This document shows, piece by piece, positions 1-14,800 of a DNA stretch of 64,000 bases. Position 1 is the first letter of the stretch, and the number at the start of each line of letters is the position of its first letter. Made by a program: the position numbers and the translations under genes. Below the pieces are notes generated by a model. It did no database searches. It had not been told where the DNA came from and saw only the letters and a program-made list of their open reading frames with translations. Location: positions 24,616,501-24,680,500 of the forward strand of contig JAIVEN010000012.1 of the NCBI GenBank assembly GCA_026686845.1. The letters are read 5' to 3'. This DNA is from Adenanthera pavonina. Its lineage: Eukaryota > Streptophyta > Magnoliopsida > Fabales > Fabaceae.

Positions 1-3000
1 AGACAAGAGTAGGCATTGGCAAGTGAGAGAAGTGTGGGGTACAAATCCAGCACAGCCAGGGCAACCTCCTCTGTCACCTGAGGGACCTGCATTTTTAAGA
101 GTCTAAATCAGAGGCATTTAACTGATTTATCAGTTGAAAGGGTGTGGCACCATATTCATTCATCTAATTTGCCAATAACCATTTCTAACTGAAAAGCTTA
201 GACAACTAAATTAAAGTCAATAAGTAGGTTTCTTGTAATCCCTAACGTGTGCGTTCTCACACAAAAATCCTTTGGGCTTGAACTTCGAACACCAGTTTCT
301 GCTTACCCTGCGCTGAAATTTCATTGAATAATGAAGAATAGGAGGCACCAAGAATCAAACTGTGAAGTCATGGAGACTATCTTTTGAATGAATTCATTTT
401 CCACTGTTGGTCCAAAAATAAATAAAAAATAAAAAAGCCATCGAGACTATGATCCCATGTCAACAACCACTGTAACTCAGCTTATAATGTCAAGTGAAGG
501 TCCACTAGTAACATTATTATGACCTCTAACACAAGTTACAAGGGAATGCAGTTCCTGATACAAAAGTTTTGAGAAGACTAAACCATGCAATTAAAACGAA
601 AGTAGAAAGATGAAATGGTGTCCAGCCAGTAAACCTCGAACAAAATTTATGATATTACCTTCTTCCTGCTAATAAGTATATTATTCAATTAGAACCCAGG
701 AGAGTAAACAAAAGTCAAAACTGATAGGCGGCCCATGTTTTCTGAATATTTCATGGATACAACAGGTGTAAGCTATAACTTTCATAGCAGAGCTGCTTAT
801 GTGTTGTAAAGAAGAATATTCACGGGTACTGATGTGGTATGAGAAAACCTCCCCAAAAGTTAGCAATTAAGTTGGGAGAATTAACTCAATTAAATATCTC
901 ATAAAGCATCTCATACCCACTTAATAGGAACTCAAGTAAAATAGGGAACCTAACCCCAAAAGTTATCTCATAAAATATTCCATACTATTTAACGTGAGAT
1001 TTAGGTACTCCATACTATCTAAGTCCATCAAATATTCATACTTTACACATCTGAATCAAAGAAATAACCACAAGAAAAACACCAATGCCTCTTAATTTTG
1101 TAACAATGGGTACCTGCATAAGTTGGATGGCAAATACATCACTGACTGTCATTTTGTCAAGGTCTTGGCACCTTTTGATAAATTCATCAAAAGGAGGACA
1201 TGTTCTAGAGCACTTCACATGATCATCCAGAACTATTGTCTTGTAATATTGAGAAATTGCTTGGGTAAGATAACCATACTTCTTTAATGTATCAGCCAAA
1301 CCACATGTTCTCTGCACATCAAAGCCCTCCAAAATCTCTGTCGTAAAACACCTGCACACAATGATGCTCAACAAGTTTTTCAAAAGCATATAATTTGACA
1401 GCAGACCAAAATGTTTAGCTGAACATGTAACTATGTAATCAATAACCATCCAACAAATGCACATAATTAATCATTACTAAACCAGATTGGCAACCCAAAC
1501 TATTCTTACAGGCACATACAAAAGCCTCATGCAAATTAGATTCAACGAACCATATTGATTTGAAGATAAAACAATTAAACTAATATTCCAACTAAACATA
1601 AGAAGTCCTTTTACCAAATAAATGGACATTTTGCAACTCAGAAATTTTCTTAACAAACTGTTATTCATTATCTTACACCAATCAAAAGCATGTCTAGAAT
1701 CATTTTTTTCCAATTACCAATGATGAAATTACAATAAATGTTCTTAACCAAAAAAATTACGAGAAATGCATAGCACTGAAAATGAAGAATTAAGAGACAG
1801 GAATATTGTTAATTTAACTATCAGCATTGCAATTGCTACGCAATTTCAAATAGTGAATGAACACCACTCAATCATAATGTAGCACAATTCAACACAGTTT
1901 CATTTATTGTAAATGTGATAAAAGCAGTTTTAATAATGATAATGCAAATAGATCTGATATTTGATCCATCCCCACATTCTGAACTACAGAATATGAATTA
2001 ACTAATAATTCAACAAAAAGATAGAGTACGGATGCATACGCAGTTTTTATGCTTTCAGCAGCTTCAGAAGAATTTGGGTCACCTTCCACAAGATATATCA
2101 GCTTCTTCAGTCCACACCTCTTCCAATATGCAATTCAATGGGGAAAGACATCATTATGATATGCTTATAATTTATATTAAGACGATGAAGACATAGAACT
2201 TCTAACAAGATTATAATCTGCATATCTACCTTTTGATCTGTAACAACTATCCATCTAGTTATAAATATGATTCAACAAGCAATAAACGTACAACCATAAA
2301 GCTCATGGGTGTTCAGTAACATCAATTAAATCCCTCTCAACATAATGCTAAGAACAAGTAGGGTATCCAGACGAAGATGCTATTCATTTGAACTCTTTCC
2401 TGCTAAACATGCATCACCTTGTTTGATATAAAAAGAAAACAGAAGATCCATTACAATAATGATCCTGAACCAATATCTTAACAAGCATATATATGTTAAT
2501 AACGTTAGTATATTTTCCTAAAACATAAAGCACGTATGGATCCAAATATTACAAGGGATTATGAGATAGTAGCAGAACCTAAATTACAATTTCTAGGGTG
2601 AACTAAGGTTGGAAAATATTATGGACAGAAGTATTGCTGTTTGTATTGCTATTTGGCACAAACTGATGGAAGGAACAGTTGAAGATTTGATGGGCAGACT
2701 TACTAATTCTTTTGACCAAGAAATCAAGCCTGCGTAGCATAGACTTAACAGAATGATAGCTAAGAAGATACAAATAAACCTAGGGTTTGATTGCATCACA
2801 CAACCAAGTAGACAGCAATTTGTGCATAAAATTAAACATTGAGTTTAACCGAAAGCACAGAAACTATTTAAAATAGACCTTCGATATAGGTTTAGGGTTT
2901 TAACTTGAAAAAAACAAATTGCCTAAACATTGAAGTAAGATTTTAAAACACCTAAATAACATAAAATCAAGCCCAAGAAAAGCCCCATGCCTGGTCAACC

Positions 3001-6000
3001 AATTAAAAAACAACGCTACAAAATTTAAAATATAAAATTATACAAAGCATCATGATCCTATGAAGGTCCCAAAAGGGTCCATCAATAGGTGTGTGACAAA
3101 CCAATGCTGGAGAATCATAATTGATTTGAGGACAATTATAAATCATCAAAGGCGGCTGCCAACAACCTCCATCATCAAGAAATATAACCAGTTTACATAT
3201 AAAATTATCTTCCATAAGGGCAAACAATTTTTCAGAAAAACAAAAAGAAAGAATCAGTTCTGATCTCTAAGAAGGATTATGTACCAAAAGTCTTAATTTT
3301 TGATCCTTATAACGGTTATCCCTGATAGAAGAGCGCAAATCATCAACATTCTTCCTCTCAACAATAAAATCCAGCACATACTCAGTGTCAAGAGTTTTAT
3401 GGTGAGCTATCCATATCCCATCTCCAACAGGCAACCGCCTAACCTGGAAATAAACCAATATGCCAGCCACTGTTACCAAATTCAGGACAGAGATATGTTA
3501 TATTTTAATTTTAGTTCCATCCAAGTATGATTAACATCACTTCTATGTGTTTTACAATACTGTTAACTGTTAACAAGTTCAAATTTGAAGATTCCATTAA
3601 AAAACACAAAATAAAGGTACTGGGTTCAGATTGAAGGGTGGATAAAACTTCCAATACAATTTTCTGGTTATTAGCCAACATCAGGCTTCCAAAACAAATG
3701 GTAATTAAGAACTCCAAGAATAAAATAGTACATATAGTACATTTAAAAAAAATAATGGGAATTGCTTTCAAATAGCAGAATCATCAAAACTCACATCTAT
3801 TTGGATTTTAAATTGATTGCGGATATTCTCAATAATTCTCCTGGATCTTGATCTGAAAGTAACAAAATTAAAAAGTTAATCAAATTCATTAGATCATTAG
3901 ACAAGGCAAAATATTCTTTCACAGTTAGAAGATGACTTTATGTAAATATCACAAATTCTAAAAGAAGGAATGAAAAATAATATAACATCACTATCCTAAT
4001 ATCCAAAGGGAAAAGAAAAGAAAAATTGATATCTTATCCTCAAATAATTTGAATGAAGACAGCAACAAAAGTAAATAGTAGATTTAGAATCACATTACTC
4101 ACCCTTGAGTGGCAAACTGCTCCCGATCATCCAGTATTAAAATCACTTCATATGCATCTTCAAATCTCTCCCCAAAGCTCAGTGGTGGCAGACTTAAAAT
4201 GCTCGCCATTGATTTAGGCCCTTCTCCAATTGATTTTGGCATGGCATGGTCCTAAGATTTTCAACAGGGCAAGCACAACTTTAAAAATAGTTCTAGAAAT
4301 TATGAACTTCAAGCAAAAGCCATGCATATCCACTTTCTCAATCATATATGTAAGAAGAAATGTCCTACAAGTTATGCATATAATTGCAAGATTCATAAGA
4401 AAAGTTACCCCCAAAAAAATGCAGTAATTGAATAATAACTTTCAATGCAATGTTGAACTTGGGAGGCATTTCTACCGCAAAATTTAAACATGAATGATAC
4501 TAACTAGTGTTTACCTGTTCCAAAAACTCCTCATCGATGCTCAGAGCTTTTCTTAATTAATACACTAAAAGAGAACACTACTCATTAAATCCCCTAAATC
4601 CCATCAAATTAAGAATCCCTACTGTATATTTGAAAGAAAGGAACTATATCCATTTAATCAAACAGATCAAACCGTACAGATGATGAGCAAGCCCTCAAGG
4701 CAAAAGGAGCTGTATCAGGAGACCCGAAGTTTGGCACATTCCCACAAGATGCACTGGCAGATCTACTCTCATTTTCAGTGAGATCTATTGAACCTGGACA
4801 TTATAGAGTGGTTTACTGGGATAAAATGATGTTGTTTATTAATCTCATCGACAAACAGAGTGTGAAAGGGGAAATGAAATATCACTTGAGACAGCAACAG
4901 TACTTGTCACATGGAAATTATTTCTCATGGTTTGAGATTCTGGCTGTAATCCATAGACTTGCTCCTCTTGAAGATGACATAAAACTGCTGGCCACAATAA
5001 TGAAACATCCTTATTTGGATGGCTTTGAGAAACATCAGTTAATGCACTAATAACTTGTTCCTTGGAGTAACCCATCCGTGTAAACTACAAAGGGAGATCA
5101 ATAGATCCATATAAATTATCAGTCTAAATAAAAATGATTTTCTGCAAGTGACATGACAAGAAAATAAATAACATCAACTAATATTCAGATGCACAAAACT
5201 CATAGATTATCTGTGGGAAGAAAGGTAGGTGAGAAGACCACAAGGGAGAACCACGAAATGCACTCCATCTTTTACCAGAGGTTTAGACATAGAAATGCAA
5301 AGAGGTCAATTAACTAAACCATTAATGAACTAAAAAAGCAATACTGATAGAAGATGAAGCCATGTTTTTTCTGAAACACATATATCACTTTCTAAGGTTG
5401 TTTAAACTAACCAACTTTAATAAACCATGGAAAAGAAAAATAAGAAAACAGTTGTTGTCTAGACATTTGATGATATTACTTTGAGACAGAACATCAAATT
5501 GAATGATACAAAAGAACAAAAGATGACATGACACTTTTTTTCAGTGCATCATAAATACAGATGACATGACACTTGATGCCATACAGAACAGTGTCAGGAA
5601 CCATTTCTGCAATTGCCAAGAAAGAAGGGGCAAACATGAGCAGATGCTGTTCATGTAAAATAAACAAAGTAAAGAAGTAAAAAGAATTTGAAATGAGAAG
5701 TAAAAATAAAGAAGAAACTCCTATTGATTGATGTGTGTAGATAAAGAGTAGCTATAATTGATATTCAAAACAAATTACCCTCTCTAGGAAATCGAGAGGA
5801 ACATTCATTAGCTTGTTTTGCTGGGTCAGTGGTGATATCACTTCTGTATCAAAGCCATGATCACTGTGTTCCATATCTAAAGTGTCCTGCTTATCCATAT
5901 CAGAAACACATTCTCTAGTAATTGAGTTCTCTTGGGAATCTTCCATTCCAGATCTTCTGAGACTTTCACGTGCTGCTTCCTTACCTTCTTCAGTAAGCAT

Positions 6001-7659
6001 GTACCTGAAAAAGAAAAACAAAAATCATCCACATGGATATGAAGAATTGTTAAAAAATCCCGTAAAAGTACTCAGCACCTGAAACCAAGAGAACATATCA
6101 AATAACAGCTCAAAACTACTTTAACAGTATCTAGTGTGAAGGTGATATGACAGAATTTAAACTTTGCTTAGTCAGAACCACTTGGCATGCCTGATTGTAA
6201 ATAATAATAACAAAAAAAGGATGATTTGATTCAAGAAATAATTATTGATTCAATTCACACAAGCACTATTCTCTTCAGCACTACATTTTAACAAATAAAA
6301 AATATAGAAAACCTTAGGAGAAATTTTTGAGTACAAAGTTAACTAAAATGTGCATATTGTGAAAGAAGACATGCCAAAGGGAAACCATACTTTGCAGGAC
6401 AGCTTGATTTTACAACTAAACTCTTTGTTATCAGTGTCTTCATGCAGTTCCATCCACTATACCAATCCCTTGCAGAACTACCGAAATGCCCAGGTTTTCC
6501 TCTTCCTTTTTCTGGCCTGAACATTCAGGATCAGTTTGGTCAGAAGTATAGCTTTTAGCATCCTGGTCAACAAAGCAAAACTAGAAGTAGAGAAATTATA
6601 TGTACATACGCAATTGGCACTCGAGATAACCCACTAGCTTCAGCAGCATCAATAAGTTCCTGTTTACGCATAAACTCATTCCCATTTGAAGTTCCCCTAG
6701 AATGAATATATGCTCAATTTAGAAGTTCAAGAAAATTTACCATGGTCAGTTGTGTAACCTACCCTAGAAAGCAAAAACAGACAAGATATATAACCTGGGA
6801 ATGAACACTGCACGGTTTCACTTCTATATATGAAATGTCTATACTTCAAAAAAGCCTAACAAATATATAACTTATGTACGTATATGCCAAAAAATAAATA
6901 CCTGTAAAGTGTTATCAATAATGCATATGCCACAGAATTTTTTTGAGGCATATATCGTCTGCTTCCATTAGTTTTCTTTCCTATAAAACAAAAGAAGAAT
7001 TGAGCAGAACTACTAATCATTTATCAGTAAAGATTGATGGAGAAATAACGTAAGGCCAGTCAGACACAAAAATTAAACAGTATCAGACATACCCTTTTTG
7101 GTCAAGTCTTCGGCTTCAGAACCTACTGAACCGGTCCCAAAAAATCCCTGCATGAGCTTTAAAATCCATTTTCCCACGCCCCTTCATTACAATTCCAAAG
7201 TGACAAAAGAATCTCATTAAAGGTGTAAGCAATCAAATTTCACTGACATATAAAACCCTTGATCCTCATTGCTTTGCCAACCCAATAGAAAGATATCAAA
7301 TATCAATCAGCAAAGACCCAACAACTATATTTACAGTTAAGTTTCCGCTCTCAAAATCCAAAAATGTCAATCAATAGCAACACTGAACAAAAAAGGGGAA
7401 AAATTCTAAAAACTAGATAACTTCCAATCACTAAATAACAAAATGCTGATAACATGCACACATACTTGACCTCAGAAAGGTCCTTGATGGTTTGAATGGG
7501 GGTTATTGAGTTACAGATATTATAGTAGGCTTTAGACAGAGTCTTTTCAATGTTTTCAGAAATCCCTTTGGGTTTCTCTGCCAACTCTTTCCATTTATTT
7601 GACAAGTAAGCTGCAAGCTCTTCATTCTCCGAGCATCGAACCCGAGCATGCTTCTCCAT
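1..7659 (-). CDS. MUS81: Crossover junction endonuclease MUS81 (3' end beyond the window)
   Basis: Catalytic subunit of the MUS81-EME1 structure-specific nuclease, which cuts branched DNA such as 3' flaps, stalled forks and nicked Holliday junctions in the nucleus. Exons read by eye (minus strand, high to low): 7659-7466, 7181-7093, 6980-6902, 6696-6610, 6516-6391, 6004-5779, 5084-4904, 4793-4678, 4251-4103, 3852-3795, 3443-3285, 2119-2040, 1351-1114 and 86 to the left edge. All join in phase with GT/AG borders and give about 622 residues, against roughly 660 in Arabidopsis, so only the extreme C-terminus is missing. Visible domains: N-terminal helix-hairpin-helix (EKPKGISENIEKTL, then GVGKWILKLMQGFF), winged helix (WYSGWNCMKTLITKSLVVKS), ERCC4 nuclease starting at GERFEDAYEVILILDDRE (acidic residues about 407-410) with the catalytic ERKNVDD (ERKX3D) at about 464-470, then RCQDLDKMTVSDVFAIQLMQ leading into the C-terminal hairpins. 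The junction between exons 7 and 8 is least certain, because reading on without splicing meets a stop. No break is seen. Confidence 0.93.
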
Positions 7660-10600
7660 TTGGTGCCTGCAAGATCTCTCCGTTCAAATCGACTTAAAAT
7701 TGGAATCTTTCAGGCAGATTAGTGGGTTTTGTTAGGCTTTGCCGTTTGTAAGAGACCATCCTGAAGTGATCGCAGGATTAACCATACCGCGCCAGCTTTG
7801 CTGGGGTTCAAACTGGAGAGGAATTTTTGAAATTGTGACTTAGTGACTCGGAGGCTCGCTGAGTCAAACTCGGTCACACTCTCACTCTCATTACCCCTTC
7901 CAGAAGTGGACGATGTGGGCCGGATTGAGAGGCTTGGGAGTTGGGCCCTTTGTTTCCTCAAGTTATAAAATCCGGGCCCCAATTTGGCCCAATTCATTGA
8001 TGTCTAAATATACTTTTAGGAAATTACATTTTGAAATCAAAATAATAAATTTATTATAAAACATGACATGTTACTACTCATTCTCTCAATTTTACTACTT
8101 AATAATCTAAATTTAACACTTTTTATAAGTTAAATCTTTTTTTATAATTAATCCATTCTATTGGTCTCTATAATTCCCCCAAATACTTTTGTTTAAGTCC
8201 TGAGAAATCTAAAACTACAAAGTTGAATGTACCCCAAAATAAATATACAGAAGAATTTCTCCCACCATATTTGAAATTTTTATCATACTTGGATGGGAAC
8301 CATTATATTAGATGAATATGATACCCTAAACAAGCAAAGAAAAGTTAATTGAGAACTACATTTTAGATTAGGGAAAAGTTGATTTATAAAATTTTTAATA
8401 ATATTGTTTGATGGAATGATTTAATATAGTATAGAAATATATTTACTAATGTTACGAAATATAATCGTTACGATAAGTTTTTAACTGAATATGTCAATCA
8501 AATACATAAGGAATTAGAAGTAAACCTTGTGTCTTACACAGAATCTTAGATGAGTCACACTATTTATTATCAATGAATAGCATTAACTTTCTATAAGTAT
8601 GAATATACATATATTAATATATTAATTTTGAATTAGGAAATCGTCTATAGCTATTTTGAAAAATGTTTGCAAACAAGTATTTCTATTATAAGAATTGTGG
8701 AGAGACATTAATTGGCATCTTATGAAATGTTAGAAGAAATTATAATTTTAATTAACAGTGATTAGTTAAATGAAAGAGACTTGATATCTTCAAGGGTTGC
8801 ATGTAGATTAAATAAACTATAGAAAAGTAACTCCTATTTAGAATTCGACTAACTTTGAATCTAAATTTATCGATCATACTTAATATGAGACTATTACCAC
8901 CAAAAAGAATTATAATCTCTAACTTTTTACTACTCACTGTAATTTAAAATTGTCTTTTATTGTCACTTTTTATCTTTAGTATAATTTAATTTAATTTCTC
9001 ATAACTTTGTAATTATTGGCTTGATCAAATTATTCCGAATTAGTACAGAAATATGAACAATAGAAAATGATAGAGCTTTTTAAAAAAATTATCTTTTTTT
9101 AAATTATGGGTGAGACTTTCATATATCAAAGCAATTCATTCCGTTGCATAGTGTAAAGACTAGTTATATTTCAGAACCTGTTATACAAAAGTTATATTTT
9201 CACACGGTCCTAATGATCAAACCTGTTTGAGGAAGTTCACCCAAAAAAATCCACTTGAGGAAGACTATATTTACATATTCAAAAATAAATTGTTTGCATG
9301 TAAATGAACATGGTTGGCCCCAAAAAAAAACCACGGCACAACTTCTGCCTAACTTAATCTAAATTAGTCAAAGTTTAATATGACTATCAAATATTAGGTC
9401 ATTTGTTACTATAGAATAAATTTGACAAATCTAAACTCTGGGCAAATGATAAGGTACACATGCAAGCAAAGAAATTCATATAAAATCTCAATGTATTAAA
9501 ATCGAATAGGATCAGTCAATTGAACTAGAAACTAGTGTCATGTCTGGTAAAGAAGAAAAACAGGACTAGAGGGCTTTAGAACCGATGAGAATCGGTTAAA
9601 AATCAATGGAACTAGGCTTGAACTGATAGGAATCAGTTGTGAATTAGTCCAGAACTCATTATAATTTTTTTTTAAGTTTTTAAGATAAAATAACATTATT
9701 TTTAGTACCAAATATTATTATCTTTTATATAAGTTTTTTCTTTCAATATTATAATATTGTATAAGTATTATTATAATACATAATTATTAATAATAATAAC
9801 TTTACTTAATAAATAATATGAAAAAATAACATTATTTGATTATTTTAAATTCAAAATATAATTATAGATTAATATTAACTTATTTAGACTTTATTATTAT
9901 GTTATAAAACTTATTAATAATATTTTTTAATAATATGACATGTAAAACTAAAAAATTATTACTTTTATTACTATTGATTTTATTGTAATTCAACTACGTT
10001 TAAACCATTAAACTTTGAATGAGTACCTAATCGATTCAATTTTTTATATCTTAGAAAATGTTCTTGAAACAGTGTTACTCTATCGCCTTGTGCCAAGTGC
10101 CAATACTGTAGGTTGAGTTTGAATTCTCAACATTCAAAAAAGTAAATATAAAGAATATGTATTTGGAGAAAAATAAAAGAAAATAAGTATAGATGAATAT
10201 AATTATGAAAATTGAATTCCACATACATGTATATTTTTTTAAGTGTCACTCTTTTTCTGGATGTGTTAGTCGATGACAATAATAAAATTTGATATTCACA
10301 TTGCATTATTCTTTCCTAAAAAAAGATAAATCCAGTCAGATAAGGAAAATCTAAAATTTTGAAGATCATATTAAGGGGAGTGACGACAAACCTATGGTTG
10401 CATTAAGTTCATTGACATTTGCACGTTATTTCTTACTTATTTTCTTGTATTCGTGCATAACTGTATATGGGCAGGCAGAAAATAAAAACAACTCTGCATT
10501 TGTTGTCTTTCTATAAATAAATTGCATATCAAACACATCAATTTAGATAGTTTAATGTGTTTTTTTCTTTACTTACGCATCCAGTACTATCTGTATCTGA

Positions 10601-11112
10601 AAGCCGCATTGGACCCCGATTAATTAATTTGGATTCAATTTGGGAAATGCTCGTAGAATTTGACTCATACTCAATAGTGAATACTTGGTTTAGAGCTCTT
10701 TCACGTGGCGCTGCAGGGAGGAATCAAAATCATGACCCCACCTCAGCATTCGCAGTCTATTTACCAACTATGTCAAGCTATTAGGTTATAGTTTAATGTG
10801 TTTCGCTACTACATGAATATGCTAACACTGAATGTATATCATTTTTAGCTCTTACATAAGATAAAATGTCCAAATCATTTGCTCTAATTTTAAATATAAG
10901 ACCTTTTTACTTAATCCAAATAGGATTCTTTCAAAATGCAATATAGTATTTATTATACTTTAAAAAAATCCATATTTAATTATTCATCCCCAAATGCTTT
11001 AGAAAATAGAGCCAATCCACTCTTTTATGCTGCATATCATTATGATGATTGACTTTGAAAAGGAGTAACTTTTAAAAGATATTGTGATTTAAAAAAAAAA
11101 TTAAGATTATTA
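7660..11112. other. MUS81 5' flank and AT-rich intergenic DNA
   Basis: The first 350 bases upstream of the MUS81 start are less AT-rich than the surroundings and probably hold its 5' UTR and promoter; no clear TATA box is visible. Beyond about 8020 the DNA is strongly AT-rich with no convincing coding sequence. A weak MITE-like repeat (listed separately) covers about 9490-10060. Confidence 0.5.
9490..10060. repeat. Possible MITE-like element
   Basis: The left edge reads ATCGAATAGGATCAGTCAAT. The reverse complement of the right edge reads ATTGAATCGATTAGGTACTC, an imperfect inverted match. The left arm contains short internal repeats (GAACCGATGAGAATCGGTT and similar) and the middle is almost pure A/T. 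No target duplication could be fixed, so the limits are approximate. Confidence 0.3.
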
Positions 11113-11347
11113 CTCCCTCTGATTCATAAAAATAGTTATTTTGAAGGTTTTGTGATTTTTTAAAATATTTGTTACTTTAAAATTTAAATGAAGTATTAAT
11201 TAACTTTTTTACTATTTTATACCTTTCATTAGTATGAAATGGAGCATTTAAGAGAATATTTTAGTAAAATATTATTAAATTTGATAACAATATAGATCAT
11301 TTAATAGTAAAAATCCTAAAACAACAATTGTTGTGAATCCAAGGGAG
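11113..11347. mobile_element. Stowaway-like MITE with TA target duplication
   Basis: The element starts CTCCCTCTGATTCA and the reverse complement of its other end is CTCCCTTGGATTCACAACAA, so it has clear terminal inverted repeats. It is flanked by TA on both sides. It is 235 bp, AT-rich and non-coding. CTCCCT termini with TA duplication are typical of plant Tc1/mariner-derived Stowaway MITEs. It lies about 500 bases upstream of the first lipid-transfer-like gene. A sister copy sits in that gene's second intron (about 14310-14590). Confidence 0.75.
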
Positions 11348-11699
11348 TAACTAATTTTAATTTTTAACTGAGGAGTATTCTATATGATTTGGTTAAAAGG
11401 ATGCATATATTAAGGATTGAAGGAAGTAATAATTTATTTTGAATAATAATCTTGTTTGGACAGTCCAATTGAATGTACATGATATACAAATTTGTAATTA
11501 TAAGTAAAAATGTACCCTAAATCCATTTTGTCGCATGAAAGCAATAGTTTGAAAGCAAAACTCTTAATTTGTCTTTCTTATCCAAACTTGTGATAGTAGC
11601 AATTAACGTTCCGTAAAAGCTAAGAAACACGCTTAATAGTCTTCCTCATTCCGTCGATATTCCATTAAAAGCTCATCCAAAACTTAAATGCACAAAAAC
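11348..11699. other. AT-rich spacer upstream of the first LTP-like gene
   Basis: No coding sequence is seen. It leads into the promoter shared in design with the second gene of the pair. Confidence 0.4.
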
Positions 11700-11846
11700 C
11701 TCATATCATAAAAGCACTCTCATATAACCATGGACCCTCTTTCCTCCTCCATTAATACAAACAACTAAACCGAACTGATCATACATTAGCACCAACTAAA
11801 ACCACAGATCAACTCAGAGAGATCAAGATTCCAGATCGACCGACCC
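11700..11846 (+). promoter_or_regulatory. Probable core promoter and 5' UTR of LTP-like gene A
   Basis: A block AAAAGCACTCTCATATAACC at about 11710-11729 has a close match upstream of gene B (AAAAGCACCCTCATAAAACC at about 16668-16687), and the leader down to the ATG is also similar. The conserved A/T-rich stretch is the likely TATA region. The leader has an extra ATG just after this block. Confidence 0.45.
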
Positions 11847-14800
11847 ATGGATCGATCAAACACGAGAATCAACTCGTACGAGAAAGTTCTGTTATGTGTT
11901 CTGGGAATGGTAGCAGTTATTGCAAGTGTCGCAGAAGGTGAAGATTGTCAGAGTGATCTGCTAGGGTTAGAAATAGAGTGTCTGTATTACATGCACAAGG
12001 GAGTGCCTCCAATGCAGAACCCTAATGGCCGATGTTGCAGAGTGATCCGGTTGGCGAATATACCATGCGTCTGCACCAAACTCTCCCAGAAAATCAGTAC
12101 GTATAAGTTAAAACTCGAGACTGTTGTTTTCGTGGTTCTGTTTCTTTCTTTTTCTTTCTCTTTTGTTTGGTGCCATGTTTCTTGAAGATGGTTGCTGTAT
12201 CTTATCCTATTTAAACTCTTTAACCTAAAAGATAACAATGTTTGGTGATTTTTCTGTGTCATGATGGTTATTCCTTAGTTGTTTGATTGCCTGAAAGTGA
12301 TATTATTCATTTTAGCTAGCCTATGCAAAATAATATATATATATATTATATGTAGTAGTGATTTTTTATATTGAAAACTCTTTTAAAATGAGCAAGAAGG
12401 CAATAAAATTTTGGAATTTGTGAAGTGTAAGATTATATGCATTTTAGATAATAAATAGGGATGCACAAAGATAAGGTAAAACCTGGATGATTGTCAACTC
12501 GATACCCAGTCTTTATAAGATTAAGTGAGACTGGGCCAACCCGGCATACTAGACTAGGGTTGACCCGATCTTAAAAGGTATTTAAAAATAAAAAAATCAG
12601 TTAATTTTATTTACCAATAAAAATATAATTACATTCCTCCAAGATACATTTTTTTTAAAAAATAACATGATAATAAAAAATAACATTTGTTAAAATTATA
12701 AATACTTAATAATAATGTAATATTTTTACACAATATTAAAAAATTAATATAAAATTTTAAATAAAAATAAAAGATTAAATTCTTAAAAATTTCTACAATA
12801 ATAATATAATCAATTTATTTCTTATATTGTATCAAGAAAAATATTATATAAATTTTCTTAAAAACATATAAAATTATATATATATATATATATGGGGTTC
12901 GGGCGAGACTTGATTTGTCCTCAACCCGGTATTCAATTTGACCTGGTCTCTAAAACCAACCCAGTATGCCGAGTATGATCAAACCTACCCAGCCAATGGG
13001 TTGATTGAACACCTTTCATAATAAGTATAGTTTTTATTATGAACTGATATTTTGGCGGGGAAATTAAGTAAAATACACTCTATTTTAGTTTGATCCCTAA
13101 GAATTTGCATACTTTATTTATTATACTCCTTCAAAAATTAATTTGCTTTCAATATTGTCCTCTCGCTTAAGTTTGGCAATGAATTTTGAAAATTAAAATA
13201 TGAAGTTAAAACTGCACTAAAAAATATATATGAAGTTAAAATATGATTATTAAATGTCACTGTAAAACATCAAAATAGTGCGTATATATATAATATATGC
13301 GGCTATTTTGGGTGGTACGATATATATGCTTTGTCATCACATGCTTTCGGAGATAAATAGATATTGAAAAATCATATCAACTTTCACTCCTCTCTAAATT
13401 GAAGGTCGCTGTATAAATATCCTTGCAACTACGTTGTTGCCCAATATTAATTATGAATATTATATGCAAAATGAATTATTTAATAAGTATACATTTTTTT
13501 AATTGAGCTAGCGAATCTGAGCACACAGAATAATGATATTGGCTAATTTCTTCTTAAAAAAGAAGAAAAGAAAATTTACTTATGAGGACCATTTAAATGA
13601 TCTGTTGTTTGTTGATAACTCAAATATATTTGTAGTTGACATTTTTTTTCTCCTCTTAATATGAGCTTGAATTTAATTATATATAGAGAGATAAATCCAT
13701 GTGGATATACTAACTAGGTGGCCCCCTGTATTGTACAAAGACAAAAAAATGAGCTGTATTATTTATGATTATATATGATTTGGTACAGTTATTGATTTTT
13801 TAACTTAATTAAAGCCTTTCGAGAAAATTTTTACCATTTATTTTGATTGTTGCTTGTTATTCCATTTAGTGCAATGAATTAATGTAAGTAGCTAAAAGCC
13901 AAATCAAAATATACAGTGGAGATTTTCTCAATAGAATTATACTGATTGGACTGTTAAATTAAAAACACTTTTATTTTCTTCCCATCTGTTTTCTCTTTAA
14001 ACTAGATTGATTATGTAAGTTGTATTATGCATGGCCTGTAAATAATATGATTTGTTCTAGAATATACATATACATATATATATATCATAAAATTTTAATA
14101 AAAAATTCTAAAAAAATCTGGACTCTGTACTAACATATATGTATTTGGATGTTGTGGCATTGTGAACAGTAATACCACCAGGTTATACCGTAGAAGATAT
14201 GCTTGACTGGCAGAAAGTCTTGCGCTGCTTGAACTTCTGTGGCAAACCTCTTCCTCATGGCTTCAAGTGTGGACGTAAGTACTAAGTCCCTCTTTTTTAT
14301 ACACTTAATCATTTAACAAATAAATTACTTCCTTTTATTAATTAAAATTGTCACTTTAGAGATTATGTAATTTTCCAAAATATTTATCATTTTAAAATTT
14401 TAATAAAGTAATAATTACTTTTTTTTTACTATTTTATCTTTTATTAATATGAAATGGAACATTTGTCAGAGCATTTAAGTCAAAGACATTTTAGTAAAAT
14501 ACTATTAAAATTTACAACAATTTATATTATTTAATGGCTTTATTACTTAATGTGAAAATCCTAAAATAACACTTTTTATCAACAAGAGAAAATACAACAC
14601 AAATTTTAAAATTAGTAAAAAGGTTTCATGATTTGAAAAAGTTTTACACCCATTTATTAATTAATTGTGAATATTTTGAATTTTTTTACAAAATATAAGT
14701 CAATATGTGTGTACAACTAATTAAATTAATAGCCGAAATTCTAATTATATCTTTCCCCCTTCTGCAGTAGAAGTGTAATTCTAAATATTGGTATTGGTGC

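Noticed and set aside
7719..7997. 92-codon minus-strand open frame just upstream of MUS81
   Set aside because: Lies in the probable 5' UTR/promoter, ends before the MUS81 ATG, and has no recognisable motif.
10076..10140. SINE-like stretch with GTTTGAATTC B-box-like motif
   Set aside because: No convincing A box or flanking duplication.
10557..10784. 75-codon plus-strand open frame
   Set aside because: No motif, no splice context and AT-rich surroundings; probably chance.
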